A stretch of 64,000 nt of DNA. Origin: Sanguinoderma infundibulare. Taxonomy: Eukaryota > Basidiomycota > Agaricomycetes > Polyporales > Polyporaceae. Positions 45,706-56,915 of the stretch are shown here, one piece after another. Each line of letters begins with the position of its first letter. The first letter of the stretch is position 1. The notes under the pieces were generated by a model. It was not told the DNA's origin, searched no databases, and worked only from the letters and a program-made list of their open reading frames with translations. The translations under genes and the position numbers were made by a program. Where the stretch lies: positions 1,860,001 to 1,924,000 of the forward strand of contig JAVLRN010000003.1 in the NCBI GenBank assembly GCA_032821775.1, in the 5' to 3' direction.

Positions 45706-46297
45706 CCTCGTCCGAGTGAATTGGGTGCTCGCAGGAGTTGTTCTATGAGAGTGTAGTGACGAGAGGGCAATGTTCAAAGCGAGAGGAGAGGCGGGAGGGA
45801 TAGAGTGGCAGGTTGAGGAGGGTGCTCAATGGCACTGCGTCCACAGCCGCCGGAACGCCCAAGTGACTGAGGTCACTCGATTCCCCCGATAAGGCAGGTC
45901 TCTACGTTCACCCCTTCGCTCTTGCCCGTGTTTGCGCGAGCTCTGCGCAGTTCAGATGGGTTCGCGGTTGGGCGATAATTGAAGATAAGCACGGCCAGGA
46001 TGAAGTGTTTCGGAAGAATCATCTTTGTTCAACTGCGGCTGCAACAGACGTACAAAACCTAGCCACGCCGCAGCATCCACCACCATGTGAGACCTATGAG
46101 AACCAGTGTCCCGCAACCGAAGGGAGGTGGTAACGAGAGGAGGATATCAGTCACACAAGGGTATAGAGGTGCTCTTTGAGCATTGTGAGCATTTTCATTC
46201 CAGCCATATCCCAGCTGGAGGCGAAGTAGAGACCCGTGAAGCGTCAAGGTATTAGAAGAGGCAGGTCTAATCGTGTCATCTACACGGCAGCAATAAT
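45706..46297. other. intergenic between SNF7 and ceramide synthase
   Basis: About 590 bases holding the SNF7 promoter (minus strand) and the 3' flank of the ceramide synthase gene. Nothing else was recognised. Confidence 0.5.
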
Positions 46298-47710
46298 TTA
46301 GTCGTTCTTGTCGTCGCTGCGGGCATTCGTTAGCATGCGGGCGCAGCAAAGCGGGGAAGTTTGCTCCTACCCCTCGTCGTCGCTTCGTTCGTCCTCGGCG
46401 CCCCTGCCAGAAACCACCCTGTATGCCACGCGGCAGATGACCCAGAACCAGACCAGCTGAATGATCTAAGAGGTCGCCGGGTGAGCATATGGTGGCCGCG
46501 AATGGAAGGGAGGCTCTTACCTGGAGTGCCACGAGCATACCAAGGAAGGCGTAATAGATCTCCGTCGTCAGGTAATGGCCGCGCGAGGGGTCCCACACAC
46601 GGGGCATGATATACCACAACTTCCAGGTGGCCTTGATAACCAATATGAAGAGGATGTGTCGCGTGACAAACCATGATAACATGAACATAACGAAAGTCAT
46701 GTCGCAGAGCAGGGACATGCGCAAGTAGCGGAACATCTTGGCCAACTGTCCACGGTGTATGAACATCCGGTGTATCTTCGGTAGCAGACAAGAGACTTAC
46801 GGGCAGGAAAATGTCGCAGAGATCCATGAGGACGAGGACGAGGCAGCCGACGCGGGTGTAGTTGTAGAAGTAGCTGGTGACCAAGAGGGTGACGGTGATA
46901 ACGTGGTGGGCCATCATCTGCCAGTGGTCCTTGCGCCGAGCCTCGGCGTTGAGGATCAATACTTGGTGCATGTAGCACGCGGTTTGGAGCACGTAGTAGA
47001 ACTTGACTGGACCGGGGAGTGGTATATGGGGGTAATTCGTCCAGACGTTGATCGGATTCAGAACAGAGGTGGGCAGGTGCCAATTCACGTACTGCAAATA
47101 GCAAGAGATGTGTATGTCGCGAGTTTATCAGTGAATGTGCTCGGAGTTGCATTGGAAACCCAAAGACGGAAGGAGAACGGAAAGAAGGTGGGACGGGCGG
47201 GGGAGCGGGACGCACCATTCCGAAACCCCAATTGAAGGTGTAGTATATGACGGCCCAGCCCTGCTCGGCGAAACGGATGACGCTCCTGTTCAGCTTCTTC
47301 TTCTCCGCGGGAGTGAGGATGTACTCGGCGGCATGGCCGTTCCCGTTCACGGCTCCATTGGACTTGCCGTTGCTATGACCGTTGGCCTTGCCGTTACCGT
47401 TGACATTGCTGTGACCGTTGGCCTTGCCGTTCCCATTGGCGAGCGCGAGCTTCTTGCGCTTCGAGTTGCGCAGATCCCGGGTGAGCTTCCATCGGGCGAA
47501 TGGTTCAAAGACCCAAAGACGCGTCAGGTCGCGGAGAATGGCCATGACCGCGATGAAGGTGACGATGGCACAACCGTCAAGGAGGCCTGTGCCATAGTAG
47601 TTTGAGGTCGGGAACGAGTCTGGCTGACCAGGACGGGCGGTGGGGTATGAGAGCGTGAAGAAGGGGACGAGCTGGGGCTGGAGCCACGCGGGGGCGGCCT
47701 CGGTGTTCAT
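46298..47710 (-). CDS. LAG1: ceramide synthase (LAG1/LAC1, TLC domain)
   Basis: An ER enzyme that N-acylates sphingoid bases with acyl-CoA to make (dihydro)ceramide. The start is MNTEAAPAWLQPQLVPF. A first membrane segment (LLDGCAIVTFIAVMAILRDL) leads to an Asn/Gly-rich linker with imperfect GNGKANGHSN repeats. The TLC domain follows: IYYTFNWGFGMYVNWHL, YYVLQTACYMHQVLILN and the active-site Lag1 motif with HWQMMAHHVITVTLLVTSY and CLVLVLMDLCDIFLP. Further segments are FVMFMLSWFVTRHI and IIQLVWFWVICRVAYRVV. The acidic tail ERSDDEG is extended to GDDKND by a tiny last exon ending at TAA 46300-46298; without that splice it stops at 46367. The catalytic histidine pair is present. It is divergent from U1A. 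Confidence 0.93.
47330..47450 (-). repeat. Asn/Gly-coding imperfect tandem repeat in the ceramide synthase gene
   Basis: Repeating units encode NGNGKANGHSN-like decapeptides between the first membrane segment and the TLC domain. At the DNA level the unit TTGCCGTTxCCGTTGxC recurs on the plus strand. Confidence 0.8.
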
Positions 47711-48153
47711 GACGGATGGTATTGTTAGTAGAATGTGGACGTCACGTCAGCAGGTCATGAAACGATTGTCGGGAGCGTGTTTGGGACTGGGCGGCCTTTG
47801 GAGGGATGCGTACACGAAAGTGAATTCGGTGCGCAGGACGGGCGGAGGGGAGTGCGTGGGGGGAGTCGGACAAGATGGCTGCGCGACGGAGGCCGGCAGA
47901 TATCGATGGCGGGAAAGAGAGGTAGCCGGACAGGGTGCCACAGGCTGCTGTTTGTGCTGGCACAATCACGACAAAATCCCCGCCCCCAACGACTCGAGCG
48001 AACGTGCGCCGGCGCCTGCCCTTGTCTCGCGCGCGACCGCTCGTGGGAGCGCCAGCGTCTATCCAGCGTCTACCGCTCCAGTGCCAGACATTTGCCACAC
48101 GCGCGTGGGGCCGCGTACCGTCCGCCTGCTGTCTTGCCCGGCCTCCTCCAACC
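47711..48153. promoter_or_regulatory. divergent promoter, ceramide synthase / U1A
   Basis: 443 bases between two opposite start codons. GC-rich, with no obvious TATA box, as is common for housekeeping gene pairs. Confidence 0.5.
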
Positions 48154-49132
48154 ATGTCCTCCACACAGCCAAACACGACCCTCTATGTCAAAAACCTCAA
48201 CGACAAGGTCAAGAAGGACGAGCTCCGCTCACAGCTCTTTGCCCTCTTCACCACCTACGGCAGGATCATCGATGTCGTCGCCCTCAAGGGCTCCAAAATG
48301 AAGGGCCAGGCGTTCGTCGTCTTCACCGACCTCGCGGGCGCGACCGCCGCCATGCGTGGCTGCGAAGGTATGGTCTTCTACGATAAGCCAATGGTGCGCC
48401 GTCCGTCTCAAGCCTGCTTGCTCCTCGTCCCCCTTTGATCCCAACCTTCGCCCGCCGCCGCTACAGCACATTGAGTACGCAAAGTCAAAGTCGTACGCCA
48501 CCCTCCGGAGAGAGGACCCCGAGTTCGTGCCCCCCACCTCGCTCCATGCCACGAACGCCCCCAACGGCAAGCTTGCTAACGCCGGCGGCGGCGAGAAGCG
48601 GATACGGGACGATCGGATGGACGACGATGCGCGCGAGGCCAAGAGGGAGCGGACGGAGAGGGACGACGACGATGATGATGAGGAGATGGAGATCGACGAC
48701 GACGACGAGGGTCCAAAACAGGGCAGCTCTGCGGACGGTGCGCAGCCTTCAAACCTAGACAGTCCTCTGCTCACACGAGACTCACGCCGGTGAGATACAG
48801 GCCAGTTGCCTGCGGCAAGTCACCACAAGTCCGCGCGGCTAATGTGCATCAACCTTCCACAAGAGGTTACAGATGATGTATTGGCGGTGCTATTCCAACA
48901 GTACGTGACCAACCTTCCCCATCGCACATTGACCTCACCGCCCCAATCTCCCAGGTACCAAGGCTTCCACTCCGTACAAGTCGTTCCATCTCCAACACCA
49001 AACGCCGCCGGCCAGAGAATCAAGATGGCGTACGTCATGTTCGACTCCCCCGATCTCGCCTCGGTTGCAAAACAAGCTTTGGACGGCTTCACACTCAAAA
49101 AGGGATGGGTGATGTCTGTTTCGTATATCTAG
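48154..49132 (+). CDS. U1 snRNP A / U2 snRNP B'' protein, two RRMs
   Basis: This spliceosomal protein binds U1 and/or U2 snRNA stem-loops. Exons 48154-48393, 48467-48737, 48801-48900 and 48955-49132 total 262 residues in phase. The first RRM opens TTLYVKNLNDKVKKDEL, with RNP1 KGQAFVVF. It closes with HIEYAKSKSYATLRREDPEF, the U1A/U2B'' hallmark. An acidic linker (RDDDDDDEEMEIDDDDE) leads to the second RRM: LMCINLPQEVTDDVLAVLF, YQGFHSVQVVP, MAYVMFDS and QALDGFTLKKGW. No second U1A/U2B'' gene is in this window, so whether it serves both particles is open. It starts 443 bases from the ceramide synthase gene. Confidence 0.93.
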
Positions 49133-49386
49133 CCTTCTTATCACCTACTGTAATTTGTATCTCAGCATTCTTTTCCTCAGATGACCCCCATAGCCTCTGT
49201 TCGCGCGCCACCTTCGATTTCGATGAAGCACGGGGTACATATTATTCGACAGCGCGCAGTGTCGTGCTACCAGACGCTTCTCCCACGCCTGTCCAAGCAG
49301 CACGTTCGTGTGTTCGGGATATAACAGATGCATTCCTCAGATCCAGCGCTGCGATACATTGAATTATTCAAAATTTCTGCAGGGAC

Positions 49387-50327
49387 TCAGGCGGAGAGTG
49401 CCTTGTCAATGGCCTCGCCAATTGGATGGGCAGAGGCAGGGTTCTGGCCAGTGATCAAAATACCATCCACGACGACGTGAGCCTGGACAGGTAGTATCGG
49501 AACCGACTCCGTGAGTATCTCTGCCCCTCTTGAACACGAGCGTGTACTCACTCCCCATGGCTCAGCCGCCTTCTCGTACTGACCGCCGAGCTCCTTGATG
49601 CGTGTCTCAGTCAGGAAAGGGATGGTCTGCCCAGGTTCTACCCGTCAGCCGAACCATGAACCCTCCCAGCAGCTCATCTTGTCATAACATACCTGAACCG
49701 CCTTAATTGTCTCCTCCTCAACGTCCGAGAACGACGTCGCCCGCCGGCCCTTGAAGATGCTCTCCCCATTCGCGTCCGTCGCGCCCACGAGCGCCGCCGG
49801 CCCGTGGCACACGGCGGTCGTGAGCTTGCCGGCGCGGAAAAAGTCGGACGCGAGCTTCACGTTCACCGGGTCCGTCGCGAGGTCGATCACGGGCCCGTGG
49901 CCGCCGACGTAGAAGACGGCGTCGTAGTCGGCGACGCGCACGTCCGCGAGCTTCTTGGCGGCGGCGAGCTTGGCCTGGACGACGGGGTCCTCGAGGAACT
50001 TGGGCACGTCGTCCTTGAAGGTCGAGACGCTGCCCGCGTCGACGGGCGGGTTGGGCCCCGCGGGGGAGGCGAAGTCGATGTCGTACTTGGGCGAGAGGAC
50101 TGTGTGGGACGTGAGCGTGAGGTCAGTTGGATCTGCGTCGCGTTTGTACTGAGCGATCGGGAGAGCGTACTGTAGTAGGGGTGTGCGGCCTCGGGAAGGT
50201 ACCAGCCCTGCGTGCGATGGGTGAGTATATGCGCACCGATCGCCCCTGGATCTGTACGGCGTACCGTCGGGGTGCCAGTCAAGGTCTTGGAGACGGAGGT
50301 GTAGACGAAGAGGATGCGCTTAGGCAT
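49387..50327 (-). CDS. DJ-1/PfpI (Hsp31-like) family protein, copy 1
   Basis: These class I glutamine-amidotransferase-fold proteins include Hsp31-type glyoxalase III/chaperones. The start is MPKRILFVYTSVSKTLTGTPT, followed by GWYLPEAAHPYY and LSPKYDIDFASPAGPNPPVD. ADYDAVFYVGGHGPVIDL comes next. The nucleophile elbow LTTAVCHGPAALV carries the reactive Cys. It ends with ILITGQNPASAHPIGEAI. Several short introns divide it. The whole layout repeats in the gene at 51.2-52.1 kb, which is in the same orientation. Catalytic Cys and the preceding acidic context are present, so activity on methylglyoxal-like aldehydes is plausible. A TATATATATA box lies about 77 bases upstream. Confidence 0.9.
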
Positions 50328-51174
50328 ATTTATTCTGACCTGTTGTTGCTCTCTGCGTGAGTGTGGATGAAGCTGTACTCGGGGTGGGTGTGTATGGCTG
50401 GCTTATATATATACAGATGGTGAGCGATGTCGTGCTGAAGTGCAAGTTGGGGCAACCGGCTTTCCCGGCGCGCCATTGCGGCGCCAAGCTCCGGTCGGGA
50501 ATGGGTTCAGTCTGGTTGCCCTGGTTGCCTGTGGCTTTGTAACTGCAGACTCCCGTGCGGTGTGGTCCCAAGGATACGGAGCCTATAAGTGCTTGGAAGA
50601 CAGTAATTTACTCGATTCTTCTGTCTTGCAACAGAGAAGAGATCTTGGACCTCGTTCCTTTAGACGTCGTTTCAGATGTCCTATATGCCGACCGGAGGTC
50701 CCCACCTGATTTACAATCCGACTCTTACTCCAACGTCTACGGGGCCCGTCGGACGGCATTACTATGCCCGGACCGCACAGACTCTCGTTGACACACGTAG
50801 CGCGAGATCGGGGAAAGCATTACCCATTGAAAAGGCATTGTAGATGCCTTTTTTTCGACTCTTAACATAGGGCAGTGGTTAAAAACCGGCTTAAAAACGG
50901 CTTCAAGAGGAGGAAAGTCGTCAAGCATCCATGACCGTTCATAAGTCACAAGGCCATGTCAGCGCACAACAGAGAATGCTTGGGTCATTGACCGGCAGCT
51001 AAACCGTGCAGAGTTGGGAATGCGGATTGACGGGGAAAACTGAAACCCGTTTGATACGCCCAGATTGAGGGAGGAAAGACGACTTGTCGCCGCATCGAAG
51101 CGGTGGATTGTCATCGCGCATCCAGATCGACAAGCATACTTACAAGTACAAATCACTCAGGCTTAGCTAGCGAT
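50328..51174. other. intergenic between the two DJ-1/PfpI genes
   Basis: About 850 bases containing the copy 1 promoter (TATA box at 50404-50413). No gene was recognised in the rest. Confidence 0.5.
50404..50413 (-). promoter_or_regulatory. TATA box of DJ-1/PfpI copy 1
   Basis: TATATATATA lies about 77 bases upstream of the minus-strand ATG at 50327. Confidence 0.5.
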
Positions 51175-52092
51175 TCATGTGGACAGCGCTTTGTCAATGG
51201 CCTCCGCAACACCCTTGGCCGAGGCAGGGTTCTGCCCGGTGATGAGCTTGCCGTCCACGATGACCTTGACCTACGTCAACCCAGCCCTGTCAGCGGGTTC
51301 TGGCATAAGTCTCAAGGGAGGTCTGCCTACACCCCACGGCTCAGGAGCCTTTTCGTACGTGCCTCCGAGCTCTTTAATGCGGTCCTCCACAAGGAAGGGG
51401 ACGTTCTACACACGCGTCAGTGCCAAGCTATAACGGCTCCTCGGCCCACACACCTTGACCGCCTTCTGGATCTCCTCCTCCTTATTCGAAAACGCACTCG
51501 CCCGCCGGCCCTTGAAGATGTTCACGCCCTGCGCGTCCGTCACGTTCACCAGCGCGGCCGGTCCGTGGCAGACGGCGGTCGTGAGCTTTCCGGAGCGCCA
51601 GAAGTCGTTCGCGAGCCGGATGTTCACCGGGTCCTGGGGCAGGTCGAGCACGGGGCCCTGGCCGCCGACGTAGAAGACCGCATCGTAGTCTGCGGCGCGC
51701 ACGTCGGAGAGCTTCTTCGCGGACGCGAGCTTCTGCTGGACGGCGGGGTCTTTGAGGAACTTGACGTCGTCCTGGAACGCCTTCACGCTGCTCTCGTCCA
51801 CGGGCGGGTTCGGACCCTTGGGAGAGGCGAAGTCGATGTGATACTTGGGCGACAGGACTGGAATTTGGATAACGGTTAGGAACGTTTAGGGATAGAGGCA
51901 TCGCGGCTGGGAGGGTTGCTAGGGGGACGTACGGTAGTAAGGGTGGGCAGCCTCGGGAAGATAGTAACCCTGTTGAGTGAATTCGGATGGGTCAGCGTTC
52001 GGTCGGGAAGCCGCTGGCAGAAAGAGACGTGCGGTTTGGGTACCAGTCAAAGTCATGTCAGCAGAAGTGAGCACAAATAGGATACGCTTCAT
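51175..52092 (-). CDS. DJ-1/PfpI (Hsp31-like) family protein, copy 2
   Basis: A tandem paralogue of the gene at 49.4-50.3 kb with the same exon plan. The start is MKRILFVLTSADMTLTGTQT, then GYYLPEAAHPYY, LSPKYHIDFASPKGPNPPVD, ADYDAVFYVGGQGPVLDL, the nucleophile elbow LTTAVCHGPAALV and KLITGQNPASAKGVAEAI. One visible difference is Gln for His in the VGGxGP loop. The promoter is different from that of copy 1: a TATAAAA box and several STRE- and HSE-like boxes, fitting stress control. Complete and apparently functional. Confidence 0.9.
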
Positions 52093-52677
52093 GGTGGTGA
52101 TGATGTGGGTTCCGGCCGCCGATGCTGGACGTTTTGCCTAGAGTCGACGATCGACGAGCTGTCTTTTATATGACGGCATGCCTAGAACGAACCCCTTTGG
52201 CGGTGTTTATGGGAGCATCCGGGGACGAGCGTTCGTTCGGGGCCGGGAAGGGGCTTTGGAGGAGGCCAGTGAGCTCATGCAAACCCCTTTTGGGACGAAA
52301 ATCGGCTGGAGCTTAGAGCTGTGTGATCTGATCACATAGACCTCTTACCTCGATGGCCCGGGATAATGGCGACGACCACCTGCTAAAAAGGACTTGAAAC
52401 CTCAAGGAATCTGAAGAAGCATATGTGCCGACGGTACGTCTTCAGGGCGCTTGTAGCAGTATGGCGTAGCCGACGTCTTCTGATTTGGCGCTAAACAAGA
52501 CGATATTAGATTAGATAAACGAAGATCCATGTCCCGATGAGATCGTGTCCTCGATCGAAACCTATGGGCGGCTATCTGTCTGGCCCGCCTGCCGTTCTGA
52601 GCCATCACCGTCGTCCTTGACCCCGTCCTCGGCGACCGCAAGGCTTGCTCCATCTATCCTTTTCATAATCTTCCGAA
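52093..52677. promoter_or_regulatory. intergenic, stress-type promoter of DJ-1/PfpI copy 2 and MOB1 upstream region
   Basis: Next to the copy 2 start lie TATAAAA (minus strand, 52170-52164) and CCCCT/AGGGG boxes at 52192-52196, 52249-52253 and 52284-52288. GAAC/GTTC repeats lie at 52182-52192 and 52230-52240. The right half is the 5' flank of MOB1, where no element was recognised. Confidence 0.45.
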
Positions 52678-53900
52678 ATGTCCGCGTTCTTTGGCCTGTG
52701 AGATTGACACCCATCCAAGGTGGCATAGAGTGCTGATGACAGCCTGATCGCAGCGGCAAGACACGCACCTTCAAGCCCCGCAAGGATGTGCCGGAGGGTA
52801 CGAAGCAGTACCAATTGCGTAAGTACGCAGAGGCGACCTTGGTGAGATATCGGTCTAGCTTCTACATCCTTAAGGACTTCACTCTCATCGGGATGTGCAC
52901 ACCGTTTGCAGGGCTCTGGGAACCTTCGCCTTGCGGTACGTCTGCCCGAAGGCGAAGACCTGAATGAATGGCTGGCAGTGCACGGTACGCCATCATCTTG
53001 GCCCCCAAGTTCCACTCTCCATTCTCAACTTTCATCCGTAAATGCCCGCTGGCCCTCGGTAGCCGTGGACTTCTTCAACCACCTGAACATGCTGTACGGG
53101 ACGGTCACCGAGTTTTGCACGCCGCAGGAGGTACGTGGTCGTTGTTTCCCCATCTTCTACCGGCACTTCTGGGAAGGAAGAAGCTTGAGTTAACTTCCAC
53201 GCGCCTTCTCGCCGCTATTCATAGTGTCCGATCATGTCTGCTGGACCCAGGTGAGTCTCGGCGTGGGCTGCAGTTACCGGCGAAGAGGACCCGCGTTCGG
53301 GCTTGATTAACAACTCGAGTTTGATGCAGATATGAATACCTTTGGGAGGACGGGGTGCGGTACAAGAAGGCGACGAAGCTCCCCGCACCGGAGTACGTGG
53401 ACGCGTTGATGAACTGGGCACAAGGGCTGCTGGACAATGAGGAGATTTTCCCGAGCGAGATGGGTATGTGGTTCTGGACGAGGCGCAAGCTTGTGGCTTC
53501 ATGGCTGCTTACTGTGGTGGCATGGTGCTGTCATAGGGAAGCCGTTTTCGAAGAACTTCCGGGAGACGATAGGGAGGCTGTTCCGTAGGCTGTTCCGGGT
53601 GTATGCGCACCTGTACAGCAACCACTTTGATCACATCTGTGCGCTTGGGATCGAAGGTCAGCATGGGGCTCTGCCATGCTCAGTGTGATCACTAATTATA
53701 CGCGGTTTCGTTTGACAGCGCATTTGAACACAAGTTACCGGCACTTTTTCCTATTCGTGAACGAGGTGCGTGTAGCGGATCGTACTGGAGCTTACAGAGC
53801 ACTGATAGGGATGGGGCAGTTCGATCTTGTAGACAAGCGGGAGCTGGCCCCTTTGGATGAGCTTAACGAGGCTATTTTGGCCGAGGACAAGGGCCGGTAG
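52678..53900 (+). CDS. MOB1: MOB1 kinase activator (mitotic exit / septation)
   Basis: Mob1 binds and activates Dbf2/LATS-type NDR kinases in the mitotic exit, septation and Hippo-like pathways. Nine exons (52678-52697, 52754-52841, 52912-52984, 53063-53130, 53225-53250, 53330-53463, 53537-53656, 53719-53765, 53820-53900) give 218 residues, the usual size. Signatures are KTRTFKPRKDVPEGTKQYQL, KYAEATLGSGNLRLAVRLPE, LNEWLAVHAVDFFNHLNMLY and the zinc ligands in CTPQECPIMSAGPRYEY. The His ligands are in RVYAHLYSNHFDHI. AHLNTSYRHFFLFVNEF and LVDKRELAPLDEL close it. The first exon codes for only six full residues. Highly conserved and intact. Confidence 0.96.
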
Positions 53901-54398
53901 GAAGGGATTCGCCTTGGACTTTGTGGAAGCTGGATAGTGTGTAGTGTACGTAGCGCTGGAAGTTGAAGATACCCGACACGATAAGCGCATTTAGTTACAT
54001 AAAGTTGATAAACGTTGGATCTAGACTTGGCGGTGACGTCAGCGGTGAGCGCACGTCGAGGACGGGATCGAGTTGGCCGAGGTGGGGTTCGTCGCTGGGG
54101 ACGGGCGGTATGTGGCGGAGGGGAGGAGGAGATGGCTCCGTGGACGACGCTCCTGGCATGAGACGCTGGGTGGAATGGATTGGCATCTCTCTTCGCGGGA
54201 TCTCGCCCTGGACGCGCCCTCCTGTGTGCCTCCGTCTCCATTGCTGACCAAATGCACATCCAGATCGTGCATACCTCCTCCGCCGTCGCTGACGGGTTCT
54301 TGGCCGAGATCGACGTGCTATATCTCCGCCCAAAGCCTATCGAAACCTTCACTTCCCCGCCCCCTCTCCCCTCCCCTGCCCCGTCTCTCCCTCCCGCC
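53901..54398. other. intergenic, MOB1 3' flank / BTB gene 5' flank
   Basis: About 500 bases. A pyrimidine-rich tract (CCCCTCTCCCCTCCCC) directly precedes the BTB gene ATG. No gene was recognised. Confidence 0.5.
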
Positions 54399-55714
54399 AT
54401 GGACAACAACGAGTGGGATTCCGTGCTCCAGTACATCTCAGACCCCTCCGACTTCGCCTCTCCTCAGGCAGAGCGCCCCGTCGCGGAGATGACCGGTGTC
54501 TCGCTCAACACCCAGCACCCGACGCCGCCTCAGGTCCTCACGCCCCCTGTTTGTCCTGCGCGTCCATCACTCAATGTACCCAGCTTACACCTTCTCGCGT
54601 CTAGGGTTCAGACAAGACGTCCCTCACGCCCCCCAGCCTCCAAGACGGCAGTCCCCAGGACCATGTCCCGGGCTGCACCATCGTCTCTGTCTCGACTACA
54701 TTCCACCCAGGCGCCGCCCTCCTGCCCATTCCTCCCGACCTTATCTTCCTCTCCGCGGATGGCGTCTTCTTCTACGTTCATACCACTCAGGTCCTCGCCC
54801 TATCCACCAATCACTTCGACGACCTCGTACCCCCCAAGCCAAACAAGTCCAAGCTCCGCGACGACCTCGGCCCCGTTGTCCCACTTCCCGAGTCCGCCAC
54901 CGTCCTCAACATCGTCTTGCACGTCGTATACGACCTCTCATGCGCCCACTACCACCCAGGCGTAGACACCCTCACCGCCGCAGTCGACGCCATGGCCAAA
55001 TACGGCTTGCCCCCTCACCGCCACATCGCGCCCTCTACCCCCTTATACTCCCTCATCCTCAGCCAAGCACCCATGCAACCCATCATTGTATATGCCCTCG
55101 CTGCCTCCCACGACCTTTATGACCTCGCCGTGCCTGTCTCCAGCCATCTTCTCTCCTTCGCACTCCATACCCTCACCGACGAAGTCGCAGTCCGCATCGG
55201 CCCAGTCTACATGAAACGTCTCTTCTTTCTCCATCTTGGACGCCTCGACGCTCTCAAACGCCTCCTTCTTCCCCCTCCTCACCCTCATCCCCCAACCTCG
55301 ACCTGCGACTTCACCGAACAGAAGAAGCTCACAAGAGCATGGGCACTCGCCTCTGCTTACCTTGCATGGGACGCCCGCCCAGGTGTGTGCCATTCTCGAC
55401 TTCGCGATGCCGTTACCTTGCTGAACAATGACGCGTCTGCCCACTCAATCGACGCGTTTTTTTCCCGGTTTGTTGACCTTGGTGCTCCCGCAACGCGGCG
55501 CGATGCAGACCTCTCGACGAGCGCGATGGAAAACGCATTATGTCCGCTCGCAGACCACCTGTCGTGTGACGTCTGCAAACAGAGCCTCGCGGACCGTGTC
55601 AAGCAGCTCATCATCCAATGGTCCGTCGTAAAGGTACGCGCCGTCGCGTTTGCATGCGATCGTATCTCGCTGATTTGCAATCTTCCGACCGCCCGGTTTC
55701 AGAGGTCGATATGA
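54399..55714 (+). CDS. BTB-domain-like protein (basidiomycete family)
   Basis: The start MDNNEWDSVLQYISDPSDFA is an acidic leader of 45 codons (54399-54533). After a 71-nt intron a long exon (54605-55633) carries a BTB/POZ-like fold: PPDLIFLSADGVFFYVHTTQV (21 in all, split at the Gly), then LALSTNHFDDL, VVPLPESATVLNIVLHVVYD and VDTLTAAVDAMAKYGLPP. The helical C-terminal part includes VYALAASHDLYDLAVPVSSH. A Cys-containing CPLADHLSCDVCKQSLADRV follows near the end. Expanded families of this type are common in mushrooms; some act as Cullin-3 adaptors, but no partner can be named here. The frame ends at TGA 55714 whether the last 69-nt intron is spliced or read through. Confidence 0.75.
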
Positions 55715-56915
55715 CGTACTTAGCAGGCCTCGATCATTTCCGGATCCGCCAAGAGGCCGACCCTTCGCCTAAGTCACCGCGCTTCTCCCGTGTGGCTTTA
55801 AACGCTGGCGCGACGCTCCCTGCTCCCAGCGCCCGTCACACGTTCTCAAACACAAAATTCAGCCAGATCCCGCACCCAACACCACTCGCGAAGTAGAGCG
55901 AGAAGCATCGACCGGATGCCTACGCCTGAGGTCCAAACTTCTCGAGTTTCGTCGCCTTTTCCCTGCAGGCTCCGTCACCACCGCGGCCTCGTGGTTTCGC
56001 GCAGACGGGCCTGCATGACAATCCCAACTCCCGACCCTTCTTCAACTCTATAACTTATTCCTTCAATTTACCGCATCGTCGCATCCGACCCTACTTTCTT
56101 CAATGCCGTCGCCGTATCGTTCCCTCTCGTCTGTCGCAAGTCAAGCTGCATGTCTTCTCGATTGAAGCAGTAACCCAACATCAATCTGTACCATTAGCCA
56201 GCACCCCTTGTCCCATGTCTTCGCTTTCCTTTTGATACAACACGCGCCTCTCGTCGCGCCGTCATCCTCCGCAATTTTTGCAGTGTCCGTCATTGTATCA
56301 TCGTAACGCTATCGAAACTTGTCGCACCCACCCTTCGAACTTATTCCCCCCTTTGTATCGCTACCACCTGCACTTCGCTCTGCCCTTCGCCTCATATACG
56401 CTCGGCTAGCCATGGCATGAACTGTTACCCCTTCGTTCTCCAACTCTTCCTACCCTTCTTTCTCATCCCAAGATCACCCCATGCATTCTCCGCTTCCCCA
56501 CACCCCCCTTACCCCTCCTTTCTCTCTGCCTCCTCATCGCGTGCATGTACACACGACTCTGCGCGTGCTCGCTGCAGGAGTCGGGCGGCCCAGGTCAGGG
56601 CAAACGGGCTACACCTTTATTACACTTACCATATGTTCTTCTATTCATGGCAGCACCCAGAAAGTACTGTACGCCACTACTTCTGCTGTTTTGTTGATCG
56701 CCCTATCGCTCAGCCGAATTGTATACTGTCGCACACAAATCGGTCTGGGGTGCCACATGAATGAAACGAGAAATACCGCGCACGGGGTCCGGTAATTAAA
56801 TTCAAACATGGTACAGGTACGCGCGCGCGCGCCGTATGGACGGACGTTTCGAGCTCCAGGCCGCAGCCCTCCGATGACGTAGAGGTGTGGCCAGACTCTA
56901 CATGCGTGTAGTTAG
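55715..56915. other. 1.2-kb convergent region, BTB gene / DBP8
   Basis: No supported gene. It contains a (GC)6 run at 56821-56832 and a pyrimidine-rich block at 56400-56540. A possible extra exon of the BTB gene (about 55703-55896, frame LDHFRIRQEADPSPKSPRF) does not join in phase, so it was not included. Confidence 0.5.
56821..56832. repeat. (GC)6 dinucleotide repeat
   Basis: Six perfect GC steps in non-coding DNA 84 bases from the DBP8 stop codon; such runs can adopt Z-DNA. Confidence 0.9.

Noticed and set aside
55703..55896. Extra C-terminal exon of the BTB gene
   Set aside because: No donor-acceptor pair brings its frame into phase with the preceding exon; splicing to the available acceptor gives an immediate stop.
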